This document shows, piece by piece, positions 1-10,617 of a stretch of DNA of 64,000 nucleotides. A program made the position numbers and the translations under genes. The notes below the pieces were generated by a model. The model had not been told where the DNA came from. It worked only from the letters and a program-made list of their open reading frames with translations, and did not search any database. This DNA is from Coemansia sp. RSA 487. Taxonomy: Eukaryota; Kickxellomycota; Kickxellomycetes; Kickxellales; Kickxellaceae. Location of the stretch: positions 186,001 through 250,000 of the forward strand of contig JANBRJ010000006.1 of NCBI GenBank assembly GCA_027577595.1. Reading direction: 5' to 3'. Position 1 is the first letter of the stretch. Each line of letters begins with the position of its first letter.

Positions 1-1824
1 AGTCTCCTTTTCTTCGTCAGACTCGGGCAAAGGCTCCTCATTTGGCTGGATGCCTTGGCCACGGTACGCGCCGAACGCAAGCTTCTCCAGCGGCACCTTC
101 ACGGGCACGTTGAGCTTCTCGGGCACCCAGTTGACCAGCTCGAAGCGGCGTACCTGCACAGCCAGAACCTTGGGGAACGTGGCAAACCGAATCGACTTTA
201 CTGCGGTTGTCGGCTTATTGCAGCTGGGGCAGTGGTATCCTTCCACGTGTTCGTCGCCGACCATTGCGTCCAGGCATTCTGTGATAGACACCGGCGCATA
301 CTCTTGCTCTTGCTCTTGCTCTTGCTCTTGCTTCTTGTCTGTGCTCTCGCTCTTGGCCTGCTGCCTCTGCGGCTGATCTAAACGGCGCTTGATAACGGGG
401 ATCGAGATGGGGCTTGCCTTTTGCGTTTTGTAGCGCACTTTCTTGCACTCCAAGCACTGCAGCCGCTCCTCGGTCTTGAAGTCAAAAACAGCGGTCGGGG
501 TCATACTGCTTCCAGAAATAGAGCGCTCAGCGATATCGATCTGCTTGTTTAGATGCAGCAGAAACTCGAACGCGTCCTGCTGGCGCATTGTGCTGAATTC
601 ATAGTGGTCCTGGGCAATCGCATCCTTGAACTGTGCCGGCGGGATGCCAGCCTGATGAGCGACCTTTCCCTCGCTGTCAGTCTGGAGCTTAGCGTAGCGC
701 CCACTCCACAGGCCATTTGCCATCTTGTGCAGCTGGCAAATGACGCAGTTCGCCGGCTTTGGCTTTGTGCATGTGGCAAAATGATCCGCAGCTGTCGGGA
801 AGTAACGGTCACGGAAGCGGTCAATGTTAAACACACACTGCAGGACAGACGCCATGTAGCATGAGTTGCCCAGGTTGTTCAGTCCTGTCAGCCCAGGCCC
901 CGCCACAGGTTCCATTTGCGCACCGTCGGATGTGGTCATGCTAAAGTCGAATTTGAGGTTCTGCTCAAGCTGCAGCTCGGCTACGCTCTTCTCTGTCTTT
1001 TGCTGAGCAAGCACATTGATTCCAAAGGCCTTTAGGTGGTAGGCCAGTCTTGGATCTGTTCTGTTATCGTCGCACGCATAGCAGTACGCGTCGGCGGTGC
1101 CCTCGGGCGTAATTGTGCCCAGCTTCACTGATACTCTGTGGCCGGTCTTCTCGAAATGGCCAATTGCATGGTTGTTTCCGCCGCTGCCGTCGTACTGACG
1201 CCGCCCACAGCCAACATGGCCACAGGTAAGACACAGCCACAGATTCTCGCGCTTCTCGCATGTGCTACAGCTATGCAAGTTGTCCAGCGAGAAACCATCA
1301 GCAGGCACCTGCGGCAAGGCGTCAAAGTGCTCGCATGGCGTTACTTCCTCGGCCCACGCCTTGATTTCGCTGCGCTTTGTTGCCTCAACCGCATGCATGA
1401 TGGCGCTGGTCACTGCCTGGATGCTCTCTGTGCTGCTAATGGCTTCTTTGTCGATCTTGACGCCTGAGCACCCCCAGCAGCGCACAAATGTCTGGTACTC
1501 GTACTTGCTAGCGTCATCGGCGGTGTCATCCTTAATCTCCAGCTTGGTCAACTTTGCCGGGCGTGGCGACTCGCCCTCGCTGTCTGTTCCCTTGGAAACA
1601 CGCTTAATGTTCAGAGTCAGCTGGTGACCACTCTTCATCGCGTGCTGGTGCGCGTGGTTGTTTGGCGCATCAGGGCATGCGCCGTTGAAACATGTTAGAC
1701 AGACATCGATGCCTGCAGACATGTCGTAGTTATCAAAGCACTGCGTGCACTCTTCCTTGTAGACTGCGGTCGACGACAGCGGCGGCGTGAGCCTAGCGGC
1801 TTTTGCGTGAGTGCAAAGTGCCAT
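1..1824 (-). CDS. UBP14: Ubiquitin C-terminal hydrolase, UBP14/USP5 (isopeptidase T) type, 3' end cut by window edge
   Basis: Isopeptidase T disassembles free, unanchored polyubiquitin chains and so feeds the proteasome and ubiquitin pool. The frame is open for 608 codons from the ATG at 1822-1824 to base 1, with no stop, so the gene runs off the left edge (the family is usually about 780-850 aa). Seen in order: an N-terminal Cys-rich variant zinc finger (about residues 1-110), a canonical UBP zinc finger (about 195-275, CSTCEKRENLWLC and CGHVGCGRR, followed by NHAIGHFEKTGH), and the peptidase Cys box GLNNLGNSCYM with the catalytic Cys at about residue 322. A QQDAFEF box and Cys pairs of the fingers subdomain (LQCLECKK, YHCPSC) follow. 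The catalytic His box and the UBA domains would lie beyond the edge. An uninterrupted acidic EQ repeat falls in the peptidase insert. No intron is needed. The start fits family N-termini. Confidence 0.93.
   Translation of the reverse strand, partial: MALCTHAKAARLTPPLSSTAVYKEECTQCFDNYDMSAGIDVCLTCFNGACPDAPNNHAHQHAMKSGHQLTLNIKRVSKGTDSEGESPRPAKLTKLEIKDDTADDASKYEYQTFVRCWGCSGVKIDKEAISSTESIQAVTSAIMHAVEATKRSEIKAWAEEVTPCEHFDALPQVPADGFSLDNLHSCSTCEKRENLWLCLTCGHVGCGRRQYDGSGGNNHAIGHFEKTGHRVSVKLGTITPEGTADAYCYACDDNRTDPRLAYHLKAFGINVLAQQKTEKSVAELQLEQNLKFDFSMTTSDGAQMEPVAGPGLTGLNNLGNSCYMASVLQCVFNIDRFRDRYFPTAADHFATCTKPKPANCVICQLHKMANGLWSGRYAKLQTDSEGKVAHQAGIPPAQFKDAIAQDHYEFSTMRQQDAFEFLLHLNKQIDIAERSISGSSMTPTAVFDFKTEERLQCLECKKVRYKTQKASPISIPVIKRRLDQPQRQQAKSESTDKKQEQEQEQEQEYAPVSITECLDAMVGDEHVEGYHCPSCNKPTTAVKSIRFATFPKVLAVQVRRFELVNWVPEKLNVPVKVPLEKLAFGAYRGQGIQPNEEPLPESDEEKET
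301..330. repeat. Hexanucleotide repeat (CTCTTG)5 inside UBP14
   Basis: Five perfect copies of a 6-base unit. On the minus strand it encodes alternating Glu-Gln in a probable disordered loop between the two halves of the peptidase domain. It is in frame, so length changes add or remove EQ pairs without breaking the gene. Confidence 0.85.
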
Positions 1825-2980
1825 TGTCAAAGTGAGAATCGTTCGGATTGACTAATAAAAACAGCCACAATTAAAGTGCGGGAAAAGGTGTGGACAATAA
1901 ACAATAATACTGAAGCAAGAATGCTCTTTGAATTTTACAGCAAAAACAACAACGATAAAGCAGAGATGGGAATGAGAAAATGGAATTTGCACAACTTTCA
2001 AAGCTGACAAAAATCAAACGTGCAATTACGCAAGTGAGCCGAGCCTGAGCTGACTCCCCTCTTTTGTCATCACCAACACAGCTGCGGCTTTAAAATGCCA
2101 AGTCCTGCTGAGATTTACAAGAAAAGCTCGCATAAATTGTGCTGCAACTTCCCCCCTCCATCAAATTTGAGCAAAGCGGGACCACCATAAATGTCGGATT
2201 TTCAAAATGCAGTGGATGCACAAAAAGGGTCCTTTTTGAACCGCAAACACCCAAACGATGAAAAGGAAAAAAAGCGTTTGCACATTTTTTTGTCATAGGC
2301 CAAAACAACCGTTCCTTTAAAAGGAGCTTTTGGTCATCTGCAGCAACTGCGGCGGGCTGCCGCTGTTGGATTATTCATTTTGTCCCCTTCCCCAAACTCC
2401 ATCCACTTCTATCCCTATCACCCCTTGCCAACGTAGAGTCGTCTTGTCAGTTTGTGTATAAAAGGAAGAGGAAGAGGAGGGAGCCATTGAGGAAGTCACG
2501 CTGTACATTCATCCATTTCTCACTCCATTGTCTTACTGAGCAACAAAAAAAACCTCTCTTTACTGATGTCTTTTCTCCTCTCACATATTAATTTATGCAT
2601 CCAAGCGCCAAATTCCAGTAACGAACCAGCTTTATTCATATGCTCTAGCACAGACGACGAACAATAAACAAGCAACAATAGGAAAATTATCTTTTGCAAA
2701 TACTTGTCTTCATTTCTTTTGTCTACAAGTGCTATTTTTATAATATACACATTTTTTGTCGTTTCTTTCTGTTGAATTCGCTCGAGTCTTTTACCCTTTT
2801 TCAAACCCCGGCACTTTAAAGGCGAAGCATAACTCTCCCCTCTCAGTGGAGCGAGTGATTGACGCTGCTTGCACATCCCTTCCCCCTCACGTTTGTGCTT
2901 TCCCTTTTTAAGATTATCCTATTCCAGAGTCTTGGATCATCCAAGACCGCTCTGACTGTGCACAGGCAGGTTAATTGCTT
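1825..2980. other. Divergent intergenic region between UBP14 (-) and the EST1-like gene (+)
   Basis: About 1.16 kb of AT-rich DNA with no convincing reading frame. It must hold the promoters of both divergent genes. It contains a TATA-like box at 2457 followed by a purine-rich stretch, and several A and T tracts. No RNA gene or repeat was recognised. Confidence 0.6.
2457..2465 (+). promoter_or_regulatory. TATA-like box, candidate core promoter of the EST1-like gene
   Basis: The sequence TATAAAAGG lies about 520 bp upstream of the ATG at 2981 on the same strand. The distance would imply a long 5' leader or an unseen leader exon, so the assignment is tentative. Confidence 0.3.
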
Positions 2981-5910
2981 ATGAGTACTCAAACAGCAGC
3001 AGACGAGTTCAAAAGGTACAGTTGGTCCTATTTTTCGCCAAATTAATTCCTGTTTATCTTGAAAAGCGTTCATTGTGCACATGATGCCACTAAATAAAAC
3101 ATACCCGATCTTTTTTATATCATTGTAGACGCTGCCACTCGATTGCTCAGTATATAAGAGGCCAGTTCCGAGAGCTGCGGAAATGCGAGTCGCAGGGGGC
3201 GCTGGACTCGATGTGGGGCGACATCCTCGTCCATCGCTTGGCGCTGCAAGAGCTTTGCGAGGACCTGATTATCAACAGCCCCAAGGTGGCCGAGCAGGCT
3301 GCTGCGGACAAAATCCTATGGAAGTACGTGTACTATGACTCGATTCTCGAGTGCCGCAAGCGGCTGCGGCTGCACGTGCCGCCGTACGAACTCTCGCATT
3401 CGATGTCATCGTTGTCTGGAAGCGTCCGTGGATCTGACGGTACGGCCAGCATCGAAGGAAGTGCTGGACGGGGCACGTGGTCGACAAGCAGCTCAGCCGA
3501 CCCCGCCGCGTTCGAGGAGTGGTGGCGCGAATGGTGGGCAATGACGCTGACGACGCTGTTCAACGAAGCGCTCGGGTACTTCCAGACGCTGTTGAGCCGT
3601 GTGCTGGTGCAGCTGAGGGGCAGATCGACGCTAGACTACTCACTGGCATATATAAAGGGGACTGAGTACCGGTTCCCGCGCTCGTACATTCTTGCGCGCC
3701 GCCTGTACCTCAACATTGGTGACATATACCGATATCAATGTATGTATCTGCCGCAGCTCTCGGCACACAGCGACATTGGCGCAATAGACACGGGTGGGCT
3801 TATTGCGATGGCCCAGGCGACATATGCCCGTGCAAGGGCTATGCATTTGGACAGCGGCAGCGCATGCATCCAGCTGGCATTGCTCTCCGCGTCCACGCAC
3901 AGCCGCTTTGACATGGTGTTCTGGCAGATGTGTGGCCTCTGCTACAAGGACAGCGCTGTGCTGCGCGGCAGGCGCATGACGGATATTGCCGCATCCGATA
4001 CAGACGCTGCCCACAGCGACGATTACGACCATATTGAGGATCTGGTGATCAGGCTTGCGCAGGCTGTTGTGCAGCGCCAGGCATCGGGCATTAGAAGCGC
4101 CGACTGCAACCACCTAGCCATCAACATCCACAGCGCGCTCAATGGACACGGTAGCCTCACAAACTCCAGAGACGACACAGACAGCAGCAATACTATCCAC
4201 GCATCAGGCAGCAAGACCGACGCTGAGCATTCCGTAGAAAGCATCTACCATACTCTTTTGGGTGCGCTAAACGAGGATCTGGACGAAGTGCAGCACTGCG
4301 ACGTTCCCCTCCACCTAGACATTGACTTTTGGTCCCGCGAGTTCCAGCTCAGCGCCATTCTTGCGGCCCTTCTGACCGCCGTTGCATATGGCAGTTGCGA
4401 CTCCGATAGTGGGGTGCTTCTCTCCGCGGAGCCCGCACAAACTTCAATACACATGTATATGATCCAGCATCTGGCTGCCGTGCTGCTGCTTCGACAGCTG
4501 CTGTGCTTGCAGCAGACACTCGAGCTCAATGGCTTTGGAGATGAAGAGGACGAGGAGTTCACATCGTGTGCAGTGTATCCGCTTATGAGTCTTGCTCTTT
4601 GGGTCGATATTTGGCGGTCGGCTCCACACCTCTCGAGCTCGTTGAACGGTAAGCTGGGGTCGATTGATATGGGACCGGGTCTTTCGGACAGCCTCAAACG
4701 GCTCTTCTCGTGCCTTTTGTTGTTGATTCGTGGATATTCTGACCTGAACATTGATCCTAGCAGTCCCGATGGACACTCTGATCTGGCAAACACGGTGCTC
4801 CCGCATGACGTTTCCCTGATGGGCTGGATGTCGCTGCGTACCGTGCAAAGGAATCTGCGGTATGCTGCGCTTGGCACGCTGCCGTCCACATTTTCCGCAT
4901 CAACCAAAGGCCTTTTGCTCAGCAGACCATTTGACCAGGGCACTGCTGCTTTCAATGGAATGGAGCCCAACATGCCGGATATCTTGCTCAGCGTATGGCA
5001 AAACACAAGGAAAGTCATGCGTGTCGTTTTTGCGCGAACACAGATTCTAATGGCATCGATGGCCTCTGACAACCCGAATGCAGTGCTTTCCTGGAGCGCC
5101 GAGAACGATAGGCTTGTGGTTGGCGAGCTAGAGTCCATGGAAAACAGCAGCATCTACCATCTTGAACAACACAAGCAGAACGAAAGCATTGTGATCACCA
5201 ACGGCAGTAACAAATACACGAAAAGCATCGTGTTCGCTAACGGCAGCAACAAGGGGCTTGGAGGCTGCCCTAGCAGCAGATCGAGCAGTATGTCAAGTAT
5301 CGATATTGTACCCGAGGAAGAAATAGCAAAGACTAAGGATAACCTGGTTATCTACAACGATCTTCCTCAGCCAATGTACGTCCCCGACGTGGACTTTTGG
5401 CTCGAGCATCTGTCGCTGATACAGAAGATGGTATTGTCCAGCCGGTGTATCGTGGTTCTTCCGTCCGTGATCCGCGACAGTCTGCTCCAGCACGTGGAGA
5501 CAGCCCAATCGGAATATCGGGCACGCGCAGCTTTAAAGCTCATCGACAGCCAGATAGCAAGCGCTGATAAGCATGGTCCCACACAAGCGCTGCTGATTCA
5601 GGATCCGGACGAAACCCTTGCGCAGTGGGAAGACGTGTGCAATTACTATGTGATTGGTCTGGACGAGATCGACGAATACGAACTGCCGAGCATCATGGAG
5701 GTAGCCGAGGATATGCGTGGCGCAATCATGAGCACGCTATATCTGGCCCACATCAAGTGTCCTGGCCAGAGCGTAGCCATCGTTACCGACAGCGATGAAC
5801 TCGAATTTTATGCCTCGTGGTTTGGAATCGAGCGCGAGTCGTCCGGTTCTGTTTTGAATATGCTGGCTTGGGAGAGTGGAAACAGAGAGCCAGCCGTTTG
5901 TGCTTTATAA
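2981..5910 (+). CDS. EST1/SMG6-like protein with C-terminal PIN domain (two exons)
   Basis: EST1/SMG5-7 family proteins act in nonsense-mediated mRNA decay and telomere maintenance. Proposed exons: 2981-3015 and 3129-5910. The 113-bp intron is GT-AG, and splicing joins MSTQTAADEFK in frame to RCHSIAQYIRGQ, giving 938 aa. The N-terminal half resembles the EST1 14-3-3-like/TPR region: a YDSILECRKRL segment, a long low-complexity insert, then the helical stretch with SYILARRLYLNIGDIYRY. The C-terminal part (about 755-925) looks like a PIN nuclease domain: YVPDVDFWLEHLSLIQKM, then VVLPSVIRDSL, then VTDSDELEF. The acidic residues in the first and last motifs are those that make SMG6 catalytic, so it may be active. 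Without the short first exon the first in-frame ATG would be at 3211 and 39 residues of conserved N-terminus would be lost. Whether it is closer to SMG6 or SMG5 is not decided here. Confidence 0.85.
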
Positions 5911-5930
5911 TATTACTCTTTCTGTACTTG

Positions 5931-5948
5931 TATATATATATATATATA
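5931..5948. repeat. (TA)9 microsatellite
   Basis: Nine perfect TA units just after the stop of the EST1-like gene, probably within its 3' UTR. Confidence 0.8.
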
Positions 5949-6096
5949 ATATTTTCTGGTCATAAATTAAAGGTGTTCAGCAGACATCTCTCAAGGTATA
6001 TCGATGCCAGTTTAAAAGTGGGTTTGGTGATATATTAACATAATTGGCAAGAGAGGCAACACGAGCGTTTATGGAGGGTAAAAGCGCAATGTTCTA

Positions 6097-7029
6097 CAGT
6101 GGTGAGCCAATGCTTTTGCTGTTTAATATTTTTTGAATGAATCTTCATGCACTTAGACCTTGCCTTTGATTGTTTTGTTGGTATTCTTTATATAGATGTT
6201 ATTTCAGAGTTTGAAGGAATGTTTTCTTGTCACTGCGTGTCGGGTATTTTGTTAATTCTCTGAAACCCTGTGCTTCAAAAGTTCCTGCAAACTTTCAATC
6301 GGGCTGAGGTCGGGAGAATTCGCTGGCTATGTTGATTTTTAATATGTTGCGACTGGCGATATTCACAGGAAGCGTTTGATGTGTGTATATGAACGCGGTC
6401 TTCTACAAGTGCTGTGAGGTTGTTGTTTTTCGTAGGAGACACCAGTTGATTGTTATATGCTTCTTCCTTTAATACCTCACTAGTCACTGACATTTCCCCG
6501 AGAAAACAACAAAGCTAGTGTGTCCGTTGTAAAAAGATGTCATCTCACACATCAAGAGAACGACCACCTCTAGTTTGAATATACCAACCGCATAACGTCT
6601 ATCAGGCTCACTGTTTTTAGATCGCTTTACAAGAGTTCTTAACTGACCAAAAGGCTAAGCCGGAATGTTCTTTCATCAGTGAATATATAGCATCCTTCCA
6701 CTGCTCGATGTCCCAATTGATATGATCTTTATTGTCTCACATTCATTGGAATGCTTGATCAAAGTTCGCACAGTCCACACAGACAAGCCCAAGTGTTCAG
6801 CTATTGTTTGAAAATGGAGACCTTGATCCCTCTTCTCAATAACTTGTTTTCCAATAGATAATGGACAGGCCACGATGTATATAGTTTATAAGGATCTAGA
6901 CAAACAATAAGAAAAGAAAGCTGCAAAAGTCGCTTTGGAATAATTCCTCAGAAATATTAATCAAGATTACACAGAAAAAACATTTGCTCCACATTTTCTA
7001 AAAAGGAAAAAAACATCGACTCACCACTA
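6097..7029 (-). mobile_element. Decayed Tc1/mariner-superfamily DNA transposon
   Basis: The two ends are imperfect terminal inverted repeats: the left begins CAGTGGTGAGCCAATGCTTT, and the right, read on the minus strand, begins TAGTGGTGAGTCGATGTTTT. Each end is flanked by TA (6095-6096 and 7030-7031), the target duplication of this superfamily. Between them the minus strand encodes transposase remnants: a helix-turn-helix (6676-6873) and, nearer the left end, peptide resembling the DDE-domain motifs (EDRVHIHTSN, then PANSPDLSPIESL). At 933 bp it is shorter than the usual 1.2-1.4 kb and the frame is interrupted, so it is defective. It sits between two convergent genes. The right end lies 17 bp from the stop codon of the hydrolase gene, so it landed in 3' flanking DNA. 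Confidence 0.85.
6275..6873 (-). pseudogene. Tc1/mariner transposase remnant
   Basis: Two open segments are visible. The first (6676-6873) starts at an ATG and reads as a helix-turn-helix: GKQVIEKRDQGLHFQTIAEH then LGLSVWTVRTL. The second (6275-6493) holds the VEDRVHIHTSN stretch that corresponds to the catalytic Q/EDNAPIHT motif of the family. The conserved C-terminal PANSPDLSPIES is in another frame near 6285-6335 and contains a stop just upstream. At least two frame changes separate the pieces, so no complete transposase can be made. Confidence 0.8.
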
Positions 7030-7046
7030 TATTTAACCTCTGGTGG

Positions 7047-8843
7047 TTATTTAGCTCCAGACACGGCGACAGTAGGCAGGTTGGCTCGGCGTCCATTGCT
7101 CAGAAGCGTGTGGAACGAGTGGCGATGCGCTTGCGGATGCTGAGGCTGCGAAAAGTAGTCGTCCACAGACCGACGAAATGCAGTTCCGTCGCCAACTGTG
7201 GCAGCAGACGAATGCGTTGACGGGAACGGCAAATGGGAATGCTTAGCATGGAAAGTCCGAGCGTTTGTTTGCGGAAGATGCGCTTCACTGCTGCTGCGAA
7301 CACGCTGCTGCGACTGGCCCACCTTGCTGCTGGAAGCGGTGTGCAATGACGACGATAATGCTGTTCCGTTGGTCCTTGTTTCGTCGGTGCTGATTCCAGA
7401 TAATGGTGCTAACGCTGGCGTTTCATTCATCGCAGCTGCTGATTCCAATGATTCATTTGTAGCTGTGGCATTCTGTATCGGCAGCCTGTGTGCGTCACCG
7501 TCGCCTCTCTTGTATTTCCTTTGTGGCACGCTAGCAGCGCCATCCTGCTGCTCTATGGATAGCGACACTGACGACCGAATGTCCTCCAACAGAGACATTG
7601 CCAGCGCTGATGATGGCGCCAGAAGCGCAATGGAGGGGTCAACGCGCCGCAGGTTTGCGTAGATCTTCATGTTGACGTCAGGGACGTCAATCTCGCATAG
7701 CTCCCGGAACAGCCGCTGGCTCTGGCCCAGAACAAACGTCGAGTCGCGCTTGCCATGGATAAGAAGCGCACTTTGCGCAAACAATTCGGCGGGGATATAG
7801 GCGCTGCAGCGCCGCAGGTACCGCAGAATGGTTGACGGCGACCAAGCTTCCTCAAGCTCCTTGCGGTCGCCAAACGTCTTTGATGTGGCAGACAGGTGCT
7901 CGATGCACCGCTCAGTCTCGTACTTGCGCTGGCTGACAATGTCGAATACGCCAGAGACCAAGATAAGCCCAGCAACGGGGCGCGGCATGCGCTTGATCTT
8001 ACTCAACCACTGACGCAGGCACTGGTCAGAGCTGCGTGACGCAAGGAGCTGGGCGTCCAGCGAGATGCGATCCGCCTGTGCGTACCACGTTTTGAGAGGG
8101 ACGACCAGGCTGTACATTGTGCAGAGATGGGCACCTGCGCCGTAGCCGAGAAGATGCACGCGTTTGGGGTCACCGCCAAAGTTGACTGCGTTTTCAAACA
8201 CCCATTGGACCGTGAGGTGGAAGTCGCACAGTATGTCTTCGAGGCTGGCGCCTACACCTCCGATGCGCGGCAAAACAACAAACATCCCGTCGCTGCACAG
8301 CGTCTGCGCCATTGGGCGGTACAGCCGCGCCCTCTTTGTTTTCGACCAGCGGTAGCCAGGGAAGATGATCAGGATGGGGAACTTTTCGCTTTCAGACGCC
8401 TCATCAGGCCTTTCAGTCTGGTGTTTCTGCTGCGTAGCGAGTGGCACAAATAGATCCAGCCGATGCTTTGCCTGTGGTCCGTACTTGATATCGCGTACGG
8501 CTGTGTCCTGTGGGCGCGAGGAGCGCGAGAGCTTTGTGGCTAGGTACGAGAATATTATTGCAACTGTTGGCCCGCCCAATCCGTCCATCGTTCCCGACCA
8601 CAGAGCACGGCTGCATCTGTAGACGCGGCGTGGATGCAGCGGCAGGACCCGGAGAAGGTTAGTGCGTGCGCGTGGGTCGTGTGTCCAAGTGTAAAGCCAG
8701 ACTATCGCGTATATAGCGACTGTGAGGGGAATGGCAAATGGCAGCAGCACAACTGCAGCCGCTGCCATCGCTACGTACGAGAATGTGCTCCGCCAGCCTC
8801 CTGTACCCATCCGCTTTGGCATCATTTGTTGCGCTTTCTGCAT
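7047..8843 (-). CDS. Membrane-anchored alpha/beta-hydrolase-like protein lacking the catalytic Ser
   Basis: The 598-aa protein has an N-terminal hydrophobic segment (about residues 28-50, VLLPFAIPLTVAIYAIVWLY) followed by an alpha/beta-hydrolase fold resembling isoprenylcysteine methylesterase and kynurenine formamidase. Landmarks: RDIKYGPQAKHRLDLFVPL, then an ILIIFPGYRW strand, then FGGDPKRVHLLGYGAGAHLC. The nucleophile elbow of active relatives reads G-x-S-x-G-A-H. Here residue 235 is Gly (codon GGC). The acid Asp is kept (about residue 367, GKRDSTF), but where relatives have HTDP this protein has RVDP, so the His is also missing. It therefore looks like a pseudoenzyme with a scaffold or binding role. 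The Ser/Thr-rich tail of about 200 residues has no recognisable domain. It is convergent with the EST1-like gene across the transposon. An active esterase with an unorthodox site is not excluded. Confidence 0.8.
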   Translation of the reverse strand: MQKAQQMMPKRMGTGGWRSTFSYVAMAAAAVVLLPFAIPLTVAIYAIVWLYTWTHDPRARTNLLRVLPLHPRRVYRCSRALWSGTMDGLGGPTVAIIFSYLATKLSRSSRPQDTAVRDIKYGPQAKHRLDLFVPLATQQKHQTERPDEASESEKFPILIIFPGYRWSKTKRARLYRPMAQTLCSDGMFVVLPRIGGVGASLEDILCDFHLTVQWVFENAVNFGGDPKRVHLLGYGAGAHLCTMYSLVVPLKTWYAQADRISLDAQLLASRSSDQCLRQWLSKIKRMPRPVAGLILVSGVFDIVSQRKYETERCIEHLSATSKTFGDRKELEEAWSPSTILRYLRRCSAYIPAELFAQSALLIHGKRDSTFVLGQSQRLFRELCEIDVPDVNMKIYANLRRVDPSIALLAPSSALAMSLLEDIRSSVSLSIEQQDGAASVPQRKYKRGDGDAHRLPIQNATATNESLESAAAMNETPALAPLSGISTDETRTNGTALSSSLHTASSSKVGQSQQRVRSSSEAHLPQTNARTFHAKHSHLPFPSTHSSAATVGDGTAFRRSVDDYFSQPQHPQAHRHSFHTLLSNGRRANLPTVAVSGAK

Positions 8844-10617
8844 AGGGCGTTGTGTCTAGTATACAGGTAGAGAAAAAGAGTGAAAGGATGGTGTTTTTGC
8901 GGTGCTACTTACAAAAAAGGAATGAGAATGAAAATAAGAAAGGGAGGGCTGCTGTTTGTTCGGTACCTAGTGCTTCAATGCGGCGTACAGGAGATATCGT
9001 GTTGGTGGTGGTCTTATAGAGCAATGAATGCAAAAAAAAAAGGAAAGACTAGAAGGCTCGAAACGTGGAGGATAAAGAGACGCCTCCTCGATGTTTAACA
9101 ACTTTTCCTCCCCCAAAAATAGGCCCTGCTAACACAAGCTTCAAAGAACAAATGGTATAACTAAGTGTATCCGAGAAAGTGAAAAGTGGTTTGAAAAAAG
9201 GAAATAAAAGAAATACAAGAGTCGTCGATATATTTTTAGTTTGAAAAAGACGAGTAGAAAGAGAAGGCAAATCCCCTTTGTTCGAAATCCTGGGAATGTA
9301 TGCCCGCAAACGGGCACTCACCACCATGGATTATTATTGACTCCTGTGGAGCTGTGACAATCGGCTTTCTTTCAACTCTGTTTTGTGTGTCCAGTGGTGT
9401 CACTTTTCTTTCGATTTCCACACGTTAAAGTGTGTAACAGGCTCTGTTTTCGCCATTATCATGCCAGTGAATAAAGAGGGCTCTTTAAGCTAACGGACCC
9501 GCTGTCTGGCATGTGATACCTTGAAGCACTAGCTTTTTGCCGCCAAAAGCCACGCTTTGTGCGTCCCGCTCAAGCCCATTGGCCGCGGTGGCCTTTGCTT
9601 TCTTTCTCGTGACCTCATTGATTTTGCTCTGGCTTGTGATCCATTAATCCCTGCTAAAATTCAATTTATGCACAAGGGAGACAAACGTCATCTGCTGTGT
9701 TTTAAAAGTCCAGCAGCAACAAAGGGCTAGTTGAGCTGGCCAGTGCGGTGCATACACGGCAATTTCCGCCTGGATTGGAGATAATTCTCCGAGCTTAAAA
9801 CAGAACCTGCAGTTATTGCGACCAACAGATAGATCTATTTGGTGAACTTTAATCAAAGTTCAGGCCCATCCGATGCAACGCATGTCCGTTCTATCCCTTT
9901 CTCTGGAACCGCTGTCAAGGTCGGAACAGATGGAGGAGCTTGTTTGCGCCGCTCAGCGGGTGAAAAGTAAACAGACACAAGAAGGGATTGGCTCTCTCCA
10001 ACATTACTTCCCACGCACCCACACTTTGTACGCCCTTATTTGTGCTCACATGAGGGATAGGTTTCTGCGATGAATCCGTCATTCCAGGCAAGCAAAAAGA
10101 AAGAGCTCACAGTGTTGTACATCTTTATCTGCCCCTACCACGTGTGCCTTATTTCTCTTTTTGGCGGAATCCTGCTGTTGTGTGCATGGAAAATACACAG
10201 CCCAGAGCAAGTTTGTAAAACGATAATTACTTTGTGCTGTTATTTCCCACGTATATAGCCAAAAAAGGCGGTAGCCCACATGCACGACAAATTAAGAAGC
10301 CTCTATTTGCAAAGTCACTTGCATTTTATCTCTTTCCGATTGTTCCGTTACGCCTTTCTTTGTCTTTGTCCGACGCCAAGAAAGTTTACGAGAAAATTCT
10401 CCTTTCCAAAAGGGAAGGCTGTGCCGTCATCACCGCAACGAAGAGAAAATGTATAAAAGGAGGGGGTGCATGCACCAAAAGGATCGAGCCAGATGTCGCT
10501 TTTGGTTTTTTTGCTTCTGTATTATTTCACAATCACTAGGAACTCATTTGCATACATATATTTGAGCTAAACAAACAGCAACTTTAGTGCACAACCCCCA
10601 CTCTTTTTCGTGTAAGA
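8844..10617. other. Long intergenic region between the hydrolase-like gene (-) and AASS (+)
   Basis: About 1.77 kb with only short reading frames of no family resemblance. It serves two divergent genes. A clear TATA box lies near the AASS end. I see no tRNA, snRNA or repeat. Confidence 0.6.
10452..10458 (+). promoter_or_regulatory. TATA box upstream of AASS
   Basis: TATAAAA in the context TGTATAAAAGGAGGGGG, 160 bp before the ATG at 10618 on the same strand, a position typical for a fungal core promoter. Confidence 0.5.

Noticed and set aside
9262-9290. tRNA-like TTCGAAATCC element
   Set aside because: No matching acceptor stem, D arm or A box around it.
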